NCBI GenBank assembly: GCA_003222395.1
Contig: QHWB01000040.1
Coordinates: 446,488 to 510,487, forward strand
Direction of reading: 5' to 3'
Length of the DNA: 64,000 bases
Source of the DNA: Acidobacteriota bacterium
GTDB lineage: Bacteria > Acidobacteriota > Vicinamibacteria > Vicinamibacterales > CAVVIG01
Positions 47,541 to 56,189 of this stretch are shown here, piece after piece. Below the pieces are notes generated by a model, which saw only the letters and a program-made list of their open reading frames with translations, made no database searches and was not told where the DNA came from. The position numbers were made by a program, and so were the translations under genes. Numbering within the stretch: the stretch's first letter is position 1; each line of letters starts with the position of its first letter.

Positions 47541-47611
47541 AGGGCCTCCGGTCGCTGTGCCGGGTTCTCGAGTGACGACAGCGCACGCTGTCGTGATGCG
47601 CAAAAGGATAG

Positions 47612-47745
47612 CACGCGCGGGCGCTGCGGCGCGAGCGCGTCAGCGCATGCGGACGGAGGAAGCGATCTGCGACGTTCTGTTCTGGATACGCGCGAGCGCT
47701 ACGGCGCGAGCGCGTCAGCGCGCGGGGGTGGGGCCCCACGCGAAA
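47612..47745. repeat. Dispersed repeat, short form plus partial copy
   Basis: A partial unit (GGCGCTGCGGCGCGAGCGCG, about 47612-47650) and a full short form from TGCGACGTTCTGTTCTGGAT (47668) to GGTGGGGCCCCACGCG (about 47743). On the minus strand it encodes the last 14 residues and the stop codon of the ABC ATPase. Confidence 0.85.
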
Positions 47746-48583
47746 CCAGAAAATGATAGTACCCGCCGTCTTCGCTCACGGTCAGCGGCCCGCCGAAGAC
47801 GCGGCTCAGAAGCGGCGCGGTCAACACCGCGGGCTTCGCGCCGTCGGCCGCGATGCGGCCGCGATCGAGCAGGATCACGCGTCCAATCTCCGGAATGATC
47901 TCGTCGGCGTAATGCGTGACCAGCAGCAGCGTCGTACCGTCGCGCGCCACCTGCCGCACGCGCTCCATGAACCGATAGCGTGACACGACGTCGAGCCCCC
48001 GCGTCGGCTCGTCGAGGACGAGCGCCTTCGGGTTGTGCACGAGCGCGCGCGCGATCAGCACGCGCCGGGCTTCGCCCGTCGACATGCGATCGAGCGGCGT
48101 CTCCGCGAGGTGCGCGACGCCCATCCGATCGAGCGCGTCGGCCGCCGCGCCGCGCATTCGGTCAGTCACCGCCTGATGGCCGAACACGCCCTGGGTCGCA
48201 AAGAATCCGGACACGACCGCGTCGCGTCCCGTGATCGCGCCGTTCGAGTTGCCGTGCACGAACCGATCGTGCACGTCTGCGGAGACGATGCCCATCTGCG
48301 ACCGAAGCTCGAAGACGTCCCAGCGATCGCGCCCGAAAATGCGGACCGGCGTTCCGTCGTCACGGGCCGCCGGGTAGATTTCGAGCGCCAGCAGCTTCAT
48401 CAGCGTCGACTTCCCGGCGCCATTCGGCCCCAGCACCGCCGTGTGCTCGCCGTCCCGCACCGTGAGCCGCAGCGATTCGAGCACGCGGGTGTCTCCGAGG
48501 ACGACCGTCGCGTCGTTCAATTCCAGGAAAGGGTCGCTCGCCAAGCTTCGCGTTTGTGGCCTTCCCGCTAACGGATTCTCCAT
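47699..48583 (-). CDS. ABC transporter ATP-binding protein (ModF/YlmA-like)
   Basis: 294 residues. Walker A GPNGAGKST is at 52-60; the signature is the variant MSTGE in LDRMSTGEARRVLIARAL; Walker B is KALVLDEPTRGLD; the switch histidine is in LLVTHYADEI. These resemble free-standing ATPases of the ModF/YlmA type. No permease gene is nearby, so its partner or role is unknown. The natural end is about FGGPLTVSEDGGYYHFLV; the following SRGAPPPRADALAP and the stop are written by the dispersed repeat. Its start overlaps the amidohydrolase stop by 16 bases. Confidence 0.9.
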   Translation of the reverse strand: MENPLAGRPQTRSLASDPFLELNDATVVLGDTRVLESLRLTVRDGEHTAVLGPNGAGKSTLMKLLALEIYPAARDDGTPVRIFGRDRWDVFELRSQMGIVSADVHDRFVHGNSNGAITGRDAVVSGFFATQGVFGHQAVTDRMRGAAADALDRMGVAHLAETPLDRMSTGEARRVLIARALVHNPKALVLDEPTRGLDVVSRYRFMERVRQVARDGTTLLLVTHYADEIIPEIGRVILLDRGRIAADGAKPAVLTAPLLSRVFGGPLTVSEDGGYYHFLVSRGAPPPRADALAP

Positions 48584-49887
48584 CCGTTTACGGGCCCGCC
48601 GTGGAAGAACGCCGCCGGCGTCATGACGCCGTCCCGCTTGAAGACTTCACCGTCCTTCATCACGAACTGAACGCGCCGGAGCGCGTCCACGTCCTCGAGC
48701 GGGTTGCCGGGCACGGCGATCAGGTCGGCGGCGAAGCCCGCTTTGATCGGACCGCGCGTCTTCTCCGTCTCCGACACCTTGTAGCCGTTGATCGTGATCG
48801 CGCGAAGGATGTCGGCGTTCGGGATGCCCGCGTCCTTCCACGTCTTCAGGAACTCGAGGCACACTTCGCCGCGCGTCTTCCCGGCGACGTAGTAGTCGGC
48901 GTCGGTCGAGAACGTCAGCGGCACCTTGTTCTCGTACGCGTTCTTCAGACTCGCAACCGTTCGCTGATACGCCTGCGGCGATACGGGATGTCCGGCGAGA
49001 TTGTCGGGTGTATCGGTCCCGGCGCGCCAGATGCTTCTCTGCGCCATCAGCTTGTGCATCTCATCGTTGAGTCCCGTCGAGTGCGCAATCGACCAGATAC
49101 CTGCTTCGATCGCGTTCCTCGCCCCGTTCACGGTCTGCACGTGACCTTCGACCCTCATGCCGACCTTCGCGGCCTCGCGGATGACCAGTCGAATCTCGTC
49201 GGCCGTGTAGCCGTACGGTTTGCAGTCGACGCAGATCTTGATCACGCGCGCGCCGAAGAGCACGTTCTGGCGCACCGCCTTGACGATCTCGTCGGGCGTG
49301 TCCGCGTCCAGGTACTCGGGATAGACGATGTTGTGATCCTTCGCCATCTCCGGCGTCGGGAAGAACTGGCCGCCCATGCCGCCGATGATGATTCCTGAAT
49401 TGACGATGGTCGGACCCGGAATCCATCCCTGCTCGATCGCCTGACGCAGCGCCGTGTCGGCGTAGTTGCCGTTGTTCCCCATGTCGCGGACGATCGTGAA
49501 GCCCGACGCGAGCATCTGGATGCCGTTGGACGCCGCCTGGATGGCGCGAAGCGCGGTCGACTCCGCGACGTACGTGTAGTAGTAGATGTTGCTCTCGGGC
49601 TCCGGCTTGTAGGTAAGCGCGAGATGGTTGTGCGCGTCGACGAGGCCCGGCATCACCGTCAGGTTCGACAGATCGACGACCTGCGCGCCGGCGGGAATCG
49701 CGGCGTTCGGTCCGACGTCGCGAATCCGCGTTCCCTCGACGACGATGATCTGATTCGTGAGGATGCGGCCGGCGTCGGGATCGAGCAGCCGTCCGGCGCG
49801 GATGACGGTGACCGAAGGCGGAGCTTGCGCCCGCAGAGCGATGCCCGCGACGAGCATCGCGGCTATTGTGATCGGGGTTTTTCGCAT
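48568..49887 (-). CDS. Exported amidohydrolase (imidazolonepropionase-like)
   Basis: 439 residues from the ATG at 49887 (signal peptide MRKTPITIAAMLVAGIALRAQA); upstream codons come from repeat DNA. Metal-binding landmarks of the amidohydrolase superfamily are MPGLVDAHNH, a Lys in VIKICVDCKP that may be carbamylated, GHVQTVNGARNAIEAG with the third histidine, AHSTG, and the late aspartate in TFSTDADYY. Exported members of this group often act as Xaa-Pro or other dipeptidases, which fits with an S9 peptidase next door. Co-directional with the ABC ATPase. Confidence 0.9.
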   Translation of the reverse strand: MRKTPITIAAMLVAGIALRAQAPPSVTVIRAGRLLDPDAGRILTNQIIVVEGTRIRDVGPNAAIPAGAQVVDLSNLTVMPGLVDAHNHLALTYKPEPESNIYYYTYVAESTALRAIQAASNGIQMLASGFTIVRDMGNNGNYADTALRQAIEQGWIPGPTIVNSGIIIGGMGGQFFPTPEMAKDHNIVYPEYLDADTPDEIVKAVRQNVLFGARVIKICVDCKPYGYTADEIRLVIREAAKVGMRVEGHVQTVNGARNAIEAGIWSIAHSTGLNDEMHKLMAQRSIWRAGTDTPDNLAGHPVSPQAYQRTVASLKNAYENKVPLTFSTDADYYVAGKTRGEVCLEFLKTWKDAGIPNADILRAITINGYKVSETEKTRGPIKAGFAADLIAVPGNPLEDVDALRRVQFVMKDGEVFKRDGVMTPAAFFHGGPVNGWRIR

Positions 49888-49919
49888 GGGATTTTGTGGT
49901 GGGCTCGTCTCAGGCCTCG

Positions 49920-50025
49920 CTCGGCTGAAGGGCACGCTCGGCTGAAGGGCACGCTCGGCTAAAGGCCTCGCGCTACGCTGCCACTGCGACAACGTAGCGC
50001 GAGCCTCTCAGGCGAGCGTTCCTCG
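49920..50025. repeat. Tandem 17-base units and inverted REP-like pair
   Basis: CTCGGCTGAAGGGCACG twice (49920-49936, 49937-49953) and a variant CTCGGCTAAAGGCCTCG (49954-49970), then CGCTACG and an inverted CGTAGCGCGAGCCTCTCAGG (about 49992-50011). It fills the gap between the amidohydrolase and S9 peptidase genes and is related to the 25699 units. Confidence 0.8.
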
Positions 50026-50033
50026 AGCGTTCA

Positions 50034-52103
50034 TCACGGCTGCGACGATGTCGTCGCGGTCGTCGGACGGCCGCCCTGCCGCGTCCACTGCTTGAACCAG
50101 CTCATCATGTACAGCTGCGTGCGGATGTAGTTCGACGGCTTCGATCCGGTGCCGTGGTACTCCTCGTTGAACTGCAGCAGCCTCGCCGGCACACCTTTCA
50201 CCTTCAGCGCGGCGTAGTACTCCTCGGTCTGCGGCATCGGCGTGCGGCGATCGAGCACGCCCGTCATCAGCAGCGTCGGCGTCGTCACTTTGCCGACGGT
50301 CATCACCGAGGAATGCGCGAGCCAGTCGGACGGATCCTCCCAGAACGGCTTCTTGAAAAAGCTGTAGGTGAACAGCGGGATGTCGGTATGGCCGGCCATG
50401 CTGATCCAATCGATCACCGGGCAACGCACCGCGGCCGCGGCGAAACGATCGGTGTGGCCGATCACCCAGCTCGAAAGCACGCCGCCGCCGCTGCAGCCGG
50501 ACACGTACATGCGCGCGGTGTCGGTATAGCCCCTGGCGACGACGGTATCGACGCCTGCCATCAGGTCGTCGTAGTCGGGACCGGGATAGTCGTGATCGAT
50601 GCCGTTCGCGAACGCGCTGCCGTATCCGGTGCTGCCGCGGGGATTCGTATAGAGCACCACGAAGTTGTTCGCGGCGAAGTTCTGGAACATCCAGTTGAAC
50701 GCGACGTTGTACATCGAGAACGGACCGCCGTGAATCTCGAGAATCAGCGGGTACTTCTTCGAGGGATCGAACGACGGCGGCTTGACGATCCATCCCTGCA
50801 CCTTCGTGTTGCCGGTCGACGTGTACCAGACTTCTTCGATCTTCGCGAGCTGCTTTCCCTGCAGCACGTCGCCGTTGACGTCGGTCAGCTTCGCGACCTG
50901 CGAGGGCTGACGGAGATTGACGCGAACGATATCTTCGGGATGGTCGAAGTCGGCGACCGTTCCCGCGGCGACCAGATCGCGCGACAGCGAATCGAGGCGC
51001 AGCATGTGCCTCCCGGTCGTGACCGCCTTCACCATTCCGTTCAGCGATCCGAACTGCTCGTTGCGCGACCCGCGATCCTCGGCGCCGAAATAGACGCCGC
51101 TGCCGTCGGGCGCCCACTGCAGGTTGACCGGATTGCGGTCGTAGTCGCCGCTGATCTTTCGCATGCCGCTGCCGTCGATGTTGACGACGAACAGATCGCT
51201 CACCGTGTGCGTGCGGCCGGTCGGCTCGTAACCGGTGAAGGCCACGAGCTTGCCGTCGGGCGACACCGCGGGATCGCCCCAGTTGCCCGCCTTCGTCACG
51301 AGATCGCGAATCGATGCGCTCGCGACGTCGACGACGTACAGCGACGACACCTGATACTTCAGATCGCTGTCGGCGCCGCGAACGGCGTCGAACACGATCG
51401 ACCTGCTGTCGGGCGTCCAGTCGATCGACGCGCCGCCGCGCAGCTCGCCGGCGCCGACGTTCCATTTGCCGCTCGTCAGCGCCCTGGGCGTGCCGCCGTC
51501 GGCCGGCACCACGAACAGGTGCGTGAAGCCATCTTCGAGGAATCCGATGCGATCCTGCCGGAAGTGCAGCGTGTCGACGATGCGCGGCGCCGGCGTCCAC
51601 TTGGCGCCCTTCGGTTCCTCCGGCATCGAGATGTTCCACTTTTCCTTCTCGGCGACGAACATCGAGAAGGCGATCGCCTTGCCGTCGGACGACCAGCTCG
51701 CATTGCGCGGCGTTTCGGCGACGTGCGTGATCTGCGTCGCCGGCCCGTTCGCGTCGACCCACCGGACGAATATCTGCTGACCCTTCGGCTCGCCGTCGGC
51801 GAGATACATCAGCCGCTTGCCGTCCGGCGACCACTTCGCGTTCGATCCCTTCACGAGGAACCGGTTCTGCGAACCATCGGCTTGGACCAGCCAAGTCTCG
51901 GATTCCCACTTGTCTTCCAGCTTGTTCACGTGCTGGCGGGTGTAGGCGACACGTGAGGCGTCCGGAGCGATCTGCGCGTCGCTGACGCGCTCCCAATCGA
52001 GGTAGTGCTCGGTCGTCAGCAGCGTCGACGACGGTGTCTCCTGACCGTGAAGCGCGACGGCGCCGATCACCGCGATTGCGACTGCGAAGCAGATGTTTTT
52101 CAT
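50034..52103 (-). CDS. Exported S9 family peptidase (DPP-IV/acylaminoacyl type)
   Basis: 689 residues from the ATG at 52103 (signal MKNICFAVAIAVIGAVALHG); the frame upstream runs into repeat DNA. Residues 30-420 form the beta-propeller (units like GSNAKWSPDGKRLMYLADGE). The alpha/beta-hydrolase domain has the nucleophile serine in SGCSGGGVLSSW, aspartate in GVLDRRTPM and histidine in FNEEYHGTG. The serine loop GCSGG differs from the usual GGSYGG but keeps Gly-x-Ser-x-Gly. It releases dipeptides or acylated residues outside the cytoplasm and probably works with the amidohydrolase downstream in peptide use. Confidence 0.93.
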   Translation of the reverse strand: MKNICFAVAIAVIGAVALHGQETPSSTLLTTEHYLDWERVSDAQIAPDASRVAYTRQHVNKLEDKWESETWLVQADGSQNRFLVKGSNAKWSPDGKRLMYLADGEPKGQQIFVRWVDANGPATQITHVAETPRNASWSSDGKAIAFSMFVAEKEKWNISMPEEPKGAKWTPAPRIVDTLHFRQDRIGFLEDGFTHLFVVPADGGTPRALTSGKWNVGAGELRGGASIDWTPDSRSIVFDAVRGADSDLKYQVSSLYVVDVASASIRDLVTKAGNWGDPAVSPDGKLVAFTGYEPTGRTHTVSDLFVVNIDGSGMRKISGDYDRNPVNLQWAPDGSGVYFGAEDRGSRNEQFGSLNGMVKAVTTGRHMLRLDSLSRDLVAAGTVADFDHPEDIVRVNLRQPSQVAKLTDVNGDVLQGKQLAKIEEVWYTSTGNTKVQGWIVKPPSFDPSKKYPLILEIHGGPFSMYNVAFNWMFQNFAANNFVVLYTNPRGSTGYGSAFANGIDHDYPGPDYDDLMAGVDTVVARGYTDTARMYVSGCSGGGVLSSWVIGHTDRFAAAAVRCPVIDWISMAGHTDIPLFTYSFFKKPFWEDPSDWLAHSSVMTVGKVTTPTLLMTGVLDRRTPMPQTEEYYAALKVKGVPARLLQFNEEYHGTGSKPSNYIRTQLYMMSWFKQWTRQGGRPTTATTSSQP

Positions 52104-52116
52104 GCGCAACCTCATT

Positions 52117-52292
52117 ACACGCGCGGGGCCCCACCCCCGCGCGCTGACGCGCTCGCGCCGTAGCGCTCGCGCATATCTAGAACCAGAACGTCGCCGACTC
52201 TTCCGGTTCTGGGGCGCCACTCTAGCGCTCGCGCCTTCGCGCTCGCTCGAGCGGCGGGCGCCACGCTCGCGCGTATCTAGAACAGACCATCG
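52117..52292. repeat. Two inverted copies of the dispersed repeat
   Basis: First copy 52117-52195 (CGCGCGGGGCCCCACCCCCG to TCTAGAACCAGAACGTCGCC) and a second, more divergent one 52214-52292 (CTAGCGCTCGCGCC...CGTATCTAGAACAGACCATC). They separate the TPR gene from the S9 peptidase gene and reach within 15 bases of the latter's start. Confidence 0.8.
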
Positions 52293-52310
52293 CGTCCTGC
52301 CCTGCGAGCG

Positions 52311-53828
52311 TCACTGTCCCGCGTTCGTCGACGTCTTCGGCGTCGCGCGCTGCAGCCCCTGGACCGACAACCGGCGATTGGGCGTTCGCGCGAGCGACTG
52401 CTCGAACTGCGCCGCGGCCTCCTTCGTCCGACCCTGATCGAGGAGGAACTCACCATACAGCTCGAACGACGGCTTGATCGGCTCGGTCGGTCCCGACGGC
52501 GCGTCGAGCGTCGCCTCGATCGCCGTGGCGTCCTTCAGCATCTTGTCGGCTTCGGCCGCGTTCTTCTGAACGATCGCGAGCGCTGCCGCGACATCCTTCT
52601 CCATGATCGCGAACGGCTTCGCGCGGTACGCGTTCGATCCCGCTTCGGCCTGCGTCCGCATCGCCTTCAACCGATCGAGCGCAAGGCGCACCGTCGCTTC
52701 GTCGCCGAGATGCGCCGCGCTCAGACCGGCCGCCAGCACGTAGGCCGCGCTACCGTCGTACCCCGGCGCACCGCCGTCGCGCACCGTTCCGCCTGGCAGC
52801 GCGAGCTTCTCCCATTGCTGCGACTCGATCACCTGGCGCGCCTTCATCGACGCGTAGCCGTCGCGCACGCGCGGGTTCGTGTCCTTGTCGGCCACGGCCT
52901 TCGCGGTGTCGAGCGCCTTCGCGGCGTCCGCCAGCTTGCCCTCCTGCAGATACGCGTACTGCAGCCACGACAGCGTGTGGAAATCCTCGCGGCCGCGCGG
53001 CAGGTTCTTCCGATCGGCGAGATCGACGGCGGCCTTGTAAGCCACGATGTTCGACGCAATCACGTCGTCCCACATCCCGAGCTGGACGAAGATGTGCGAC
53101 GGCATGTGCAGCGCATGCGCCGCCGAGGGGGCGATCTTCGAGTAGGCGCGCGCTGCCGGCAGCGCGAGAATGGCGTGATCCGGATCGTCGAACGAATGAA
53201 TGATGAAGTGCGCCGCGCCCGGATGCTTTGGGTTTCGCTGGAAGACGCCTTCCGCGATCGCCGCCGCCTGCATCGCCGTCCGCGTGCTCTTCTCGCCGGG
53301 GCGGGCGGTGCCGAGCAGCGCCAGCGCGTAGAACGTCGCGATCTCGTCGTCGTCGGCATATTTCTCGTGGATCCGTTTCATCGCCTCGGCGTAGGCGATG
53401 TCGCGCGTGAGCTTGTCGCCGGCGCCGTACAGCGGCTCGAGCGCTTCGACGAGCATGCGTTCCTTGCCCGCCGGCGCTTTCGCCGACCGGGCCGCAGCCG
53501 TCGGCGCGAGCTTCTCCATCGCGCGGCGCGCCGCCGCGAGATCCTGCTCGGCCCAGAGCGGATGATTGAAGCTCATCGCCTCGCCCCAATACGCGAGGGC
53601 GAAGTCGGGATCCGCCTTCTGAGCCTGCTGAAACGCTTCAGCCGCGATATCGAATTCGAAGTTGAAGAGTCCCTTGACGCCCGTGAGAAACGGCGCCTGC
53701 GCGGCGGGTTTCGCCGACGAAGGAAAATGAATTGTGCCAAGCTCGGTCGCGGAAGTCTGGCCTCCAATCGGCGCTACCAGAACCGTCGCGGCAAAGACAC
53801 ACACCAACAGACGACGCCATGAGCTCAT
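52311..53828 (-). CDS. Exported tetratricopeptide-repeat protein
   Basis: 505 residues from the ATG at 53828 (MSSWRRLLVCVFAATVLVAP signal peptide); eight earlier codons are not needed. TPR-like helical pairs run throughout (FNFEFDIAAEAFQQAQKADPDFALAYWGEA, AAAQFEQSLARTPNRRLSVQ). The HPGAAHFIIHSFDDPDHA and HALHMPSHIFVQLGMWDDVI segments are typical of a large group of exported TPR proteins in Acidobacteriota, with conserved histidines that could bind metal. Function unknown. Confidence 0.87.
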   Translation of the reverse strand: MSSWRRLLVCVFAATVLVAPIGGQTSATELGTIHFPSSAKPAAQAPFLTGVKGLFNFEFDIAAEAFQQAQKADPDFALAYWGEAMSFNHPLWAEQDLAAARRAMEKLAPTAAARSAKAPAGKERMLVEALEPLYGAGDKLTRDIAYAEAMKRIHEKYADDDEIATFYALALLGTARPGEKSTRTAMQAAAIAEGVFQRNPKHPGAAHFIIHSFDDPDHAILALPAARAYSKIAPSAAHALHMPSHIFVQLGMWDDVIASNIVAYKAAVDLADRKNLPRGREDFHTLSWLQYAYLQEGKLADAAKALDTAKAVADKDTNPRVRDGYASMKARQVIESQQWEKLALPGGTVRDGGAPGYDGSAAYVLAAGLSAAHLGDEATVRLALDRLKAMRTQAEAGSNAYRAKPFAIMEKDVAAALAIVQKNAAEADKMLKDATAIEATLDAPSGPTEPIKPSFELYGEFLLDQGRTKEAAAQFEQSLARTPNRRLSVQGLQRATPKTSTNAGQ

Positions 53829-53871
53829 CGTGCACCCCCCGTGCTGCGCCATTCTATATGGATAGCGGCTC

Positions 53872-54044
53872 CGCGACGTTCTGCTCGCGGCTCGGCGACG
53901 TTATGTTCTGGATACGCCCGAGCGCCACGGCGCGAGGGCTTCTGCGCGTGACAGCCTTGAGCCGTTGCGAGGCGCCGTATGCGCCGAGCGACAGCGGCGG
54001 GCGTGGGTCCCCACCGCGATAAATAAAGGTGGGCCCCACGCAGC
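53872..54044. repeat. Long dispersed repeat, full-length copy, direct
   Basis: The family in full: GCGACGTTATGTTCTGGATA, CGCCCGAGCGCCACGGCGCG, then GTGACAGCCTTGAGCCGTTG, GCGAGGCG...CGCCGAGCGACAGCGG, ACCGCGATAAATAAAGGTGG and GGCCCCACGC at the end. An extra partial GCGACGTTCTGCTCGC precedes it. Other copies: 19466 (right part), 29086 (inverted, full), 44245, 47612, 52117 (short forms without the middle). Confidence 0.85.
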
Positions 54045-54076
54045 AAGAAATTGATTCGGGCATACTGGTTGCTTTC

Positions 54077-54099
54077 GTCCGGCTAGAGCCGGACGCTAC
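54077..54099. repeat. REP-like element, left flank of the PRTase-esterase cassette
   Basis: GTCCGGCTAGAGCCGGAC with a GCTAC end, 18 bases before the start codon. An inverted partner lies at 56855-56877. Confidence 0.75.
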
Positions 54100-54117
54100 T
54101 GAGAGCGGAGTTCTCCC

Positions 54118-56187
54118 ATGCGCTTTCATGACCGTGCCGACGCGGGCCTGAAGCTCGCCAGTCGGCTGACGTCTTTCGCCAACCGCCATGACGTCGTCGT
54201 TCTTGCGCTGCCGCGTGGCGGCGTGCCGGTGGCGTTCGAAGTCGCGCGCGCGCTGAAAGCCCCGCTCGATATCTTTCTCGTCCGTAAACTCGGCGTTCCG
54301 GGCCATCCGGAGCTTGCGATGGGCGCCATCGCCAGCGGCGGCGTGCGCGTCCTCAGCGAGGATCTCATCGACGAGTTAGGAATTCCGCGCGCGGCGGTCG
54401 AGCAGGTGGCCGTGCGCGAACGGCTCGAATTGGAGCGTCGCGAGCGTCTGTACCGCGGAGATCGGCGTCTTCCCATGCTGCGCGATCGGACCATCATCCT
54501 GATCGACGATGGCCTGGCGACCGGGTCCACGATGGAAGCGGCGATCGCGGCAGTGAAGCAATATCAGCCGGCGCGCGTCGTGGTCGCGTCACCTGTCGGG
54601 GCGCCGGAAACGTGTCATCGCCTTCACGCGCTCGCCGACGATGTCATCTGCCTCGACACGCCGGATCAGTTTCAGGCAGTCGGTCTGTGGTACGAGCGAT
54701 TCGATCAGACAACTGATGAGGAGGTTATTGACCTTCTCCATCGCGCCTCGCAACAGGTAGGGGCCGACCAACGTGCCGGCCCCGACCAGCGCGTCGGCCC
54801 CGACCGGCGTGTCGGCGTCAACGGCGATGTCGCCGCGGGGCGGACACATCGGTCCGCTCCTACCCCGACGCCGTTAGAAATCGTTCGGACGCACGCGCAG
54901 GCGCTGACGGGCGATGCACACGATTACGACGCGCTGCTGAACGCGGTTGGGGATGCGCGTCTCGTGCTGATCGGCGAGGGATCGCACGGCACGCACGAGT
55001 TCTATCGCGAGCGCGCGTTCATCACCGAACGCCTCATCTCGGAAAGAGGATTCGCGGCGGTCGCGGTCGAGGCCGACTGGCCCGATGCCTACCGCGTGAA
55101 CCGATACGTTCGTGGCGCGTCGGGTGACGCCGATGCCGTCGCCGCGCTCGCCGACTTCGAACGCTTCCCCACCTGGATGTGGCGCAACACCGACGTCGTC
55201 GATTTCGTCGGCTGGCTGCGGGCGCACAACGACACGCAGCCGGTGGAGCGCCGCGTCGGATTCTACGGAATCGATCTCTACAGCCTGCGCGCGTCGATGG
55301 CAGCGGTGCTGAACTATCTGCGTCAAGTCGATCCCGATGCGGCGATGCGCGCGCGCCAGCGATATGCCTGCTTCGACCAGTTCAGCGAGGAGCTTCAGTC
55401 GTACGGTTACGCGGCGCACGTCGGGCTGACGCCGACGTGCGAGCGCGAAGTGATCGCGCAGCTCGTCGAGATGCAGCGTCAGCGCGCGGCCTACGCGTCG
55501 CGCGATGGCCGCGTCGCGCGCGACGATTTCTTCTACGCCGAGCAGAACGCCCGCCTCGTGACGAACGCCGAGCAGTACTACCGGTCGATGTTCCGCGGAC
55601 GCGAAGAATCATGGAATCTGCGCGATCGCCACATGACCGACACGATCGACGAACTGCTGCGGTTTCTGTCGTCGAACGGGACCGCGCGGATCGTCGTCTG
55701 GGCGCACAACTCACATCTCGGCGACGCTCGCGCGACCGAGATGGGACGGCGCGGCGAGCTGAACGTCGGCCAACTCGTACGCGAACGATTCGGCGCCGAT
55801 GCCGTGCTGATCGGTCAGACGACGCACGCCGGTACGGTGACGGCGGCGTCGGACTGGGATCAAGCAGCCGAGCGGAAGACCGTGCGCCCCTCGATGTCCG
55901 GCAGCTACGAGCGGCTGTTCCACGACAGCGGTCTCGATCGATTCCTGCTGCCGCTGCGCGACGACATCGCGCTGGCGGGCGCGCTCGCCGACCAGCGCCT
56001 CGAACGCGCGATCGGCGTCATCTATCTGCCGCGCACGGAGCGCATCAGCCATTACTTCGCCGCCGACATCGCAAGCCAGTTCGATTTCGTCATCCACTTC
56101 GATGAGACGACGGCGCTCGAGCCGCTCGAACGGACCGTCGGCTGGGAGGCCGGCGAAGCCGCGGAAACATTCCCGACAGGCCTCTAA
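54118..56187 (+). CDS. Phosphoribosyltransferase-erythromycin esterase fusion
   Basis: 689 residues. Residues 1-210 are a PRTase-fold domain (DVVVLALPRGGVPVAFEVAR, and the PRPP loop ILIDDGLATGST near 126-137). Residues 255-685 are an erythromycin-esterase-type domain (EGSHGTHEFYRERAFITERL near 286, VVDFVGWLRAHN, WAHNSHLGDARA). Esterases of this group open macrolide lactones or act on other esters, but many homologues in soil bacteria have no proven resistance role. The two domains are joined by a linker of about 35 residues (GADQRAGPDQRVGPDRRVG and on) written by a palindromic repeat. First gene of a plus-strand set with an alpha/beta hydrolase and a DUF5335 protein. GAGAGCGGAG precedes the start. 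Confidence 0.92.
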   Translation: MRFHDRADAGLKLASRLTSFANRHDVVVLALPRGGVPVAFEVARALKAPLDIFLVRKLGVPGHPELAMGAIASGGVRVLSEDLIDELGIPRAAVEQVAVRERLELERRERLYRGDRRLPMLRDRTIILIDDGLATGSTMEAAIAAVKQYQPARVVVASPVGAPETCHRLHALADDVICLDTPDQFQAVGLWYERFDQTTDEEVIDLLHRASQQVGADQRAGPDQRVGPDRRVGVNGDVAAGRTHRSAPTPTPLEIVRTHAQALTGDAHDYDALLNAVGDARLVLIGEGSHGTHEFYRERAFITERLISERGFAAVAVEADWPDAYRVNRYVRGASGDADAVAALADFERFPTWMWRNTDVVDFVGWLRAHNDTQPVERRVGFYGIDLYSLRASMAAVLNYLRQVDPDAAMRARQRYACFDQFSEELQSYGYAAHVGLTPTCEREVIAQLVEMQRQRAAYASRDGRVARDDFFYAEQNARLVTNAEQYYRSMFRGREESWNLRDRHMTDTIDELLRFLSSNGTARIVVWAHNSHLGDARATEMGRRGELNVGQLVRERFGADAVLIGQTTHAGTVTAASDWDQAAERKTVRPSMSGSYERLFHDSGLDRFLLPLRDDIALAGALADQRLERAIGVIYLPRTERISHYFAADIASQFDFVIHFDETTALEPLERTVGWEAGEAAETFPTGL
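54757..54863. repeat. Palindromic element inserted in the PRTase-esterase linker
   Basis: Ends GTAGGGGCCGACC (54757-54769) and GGTCCGCTCCTAC (54851-54863) are imperfect inverted repeats (11 of 13 bases). The interior has three imperfect 18-base units containing GTCGGCCCCGACC. It is read through in frame and encodes the whole low-complexity linker. Confidence 0.8.
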
Positions 56188-56189
56188 TC

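Noticed and set aside
54001-54060. CRISPR array, considered for the spaced repeats here and at 25699 and 49920
   Set aside because: Units are directly adjacent, have no unique spacers of constant length, and no cas genes are present.
54118-56187. Calling the PRTase-esterase fusion a macrolide-resistance gene
   Set aside because: The esterase family is broad and mostly uncharacterised; nothing in the sequence or neighbours shows macrolide as substrate.
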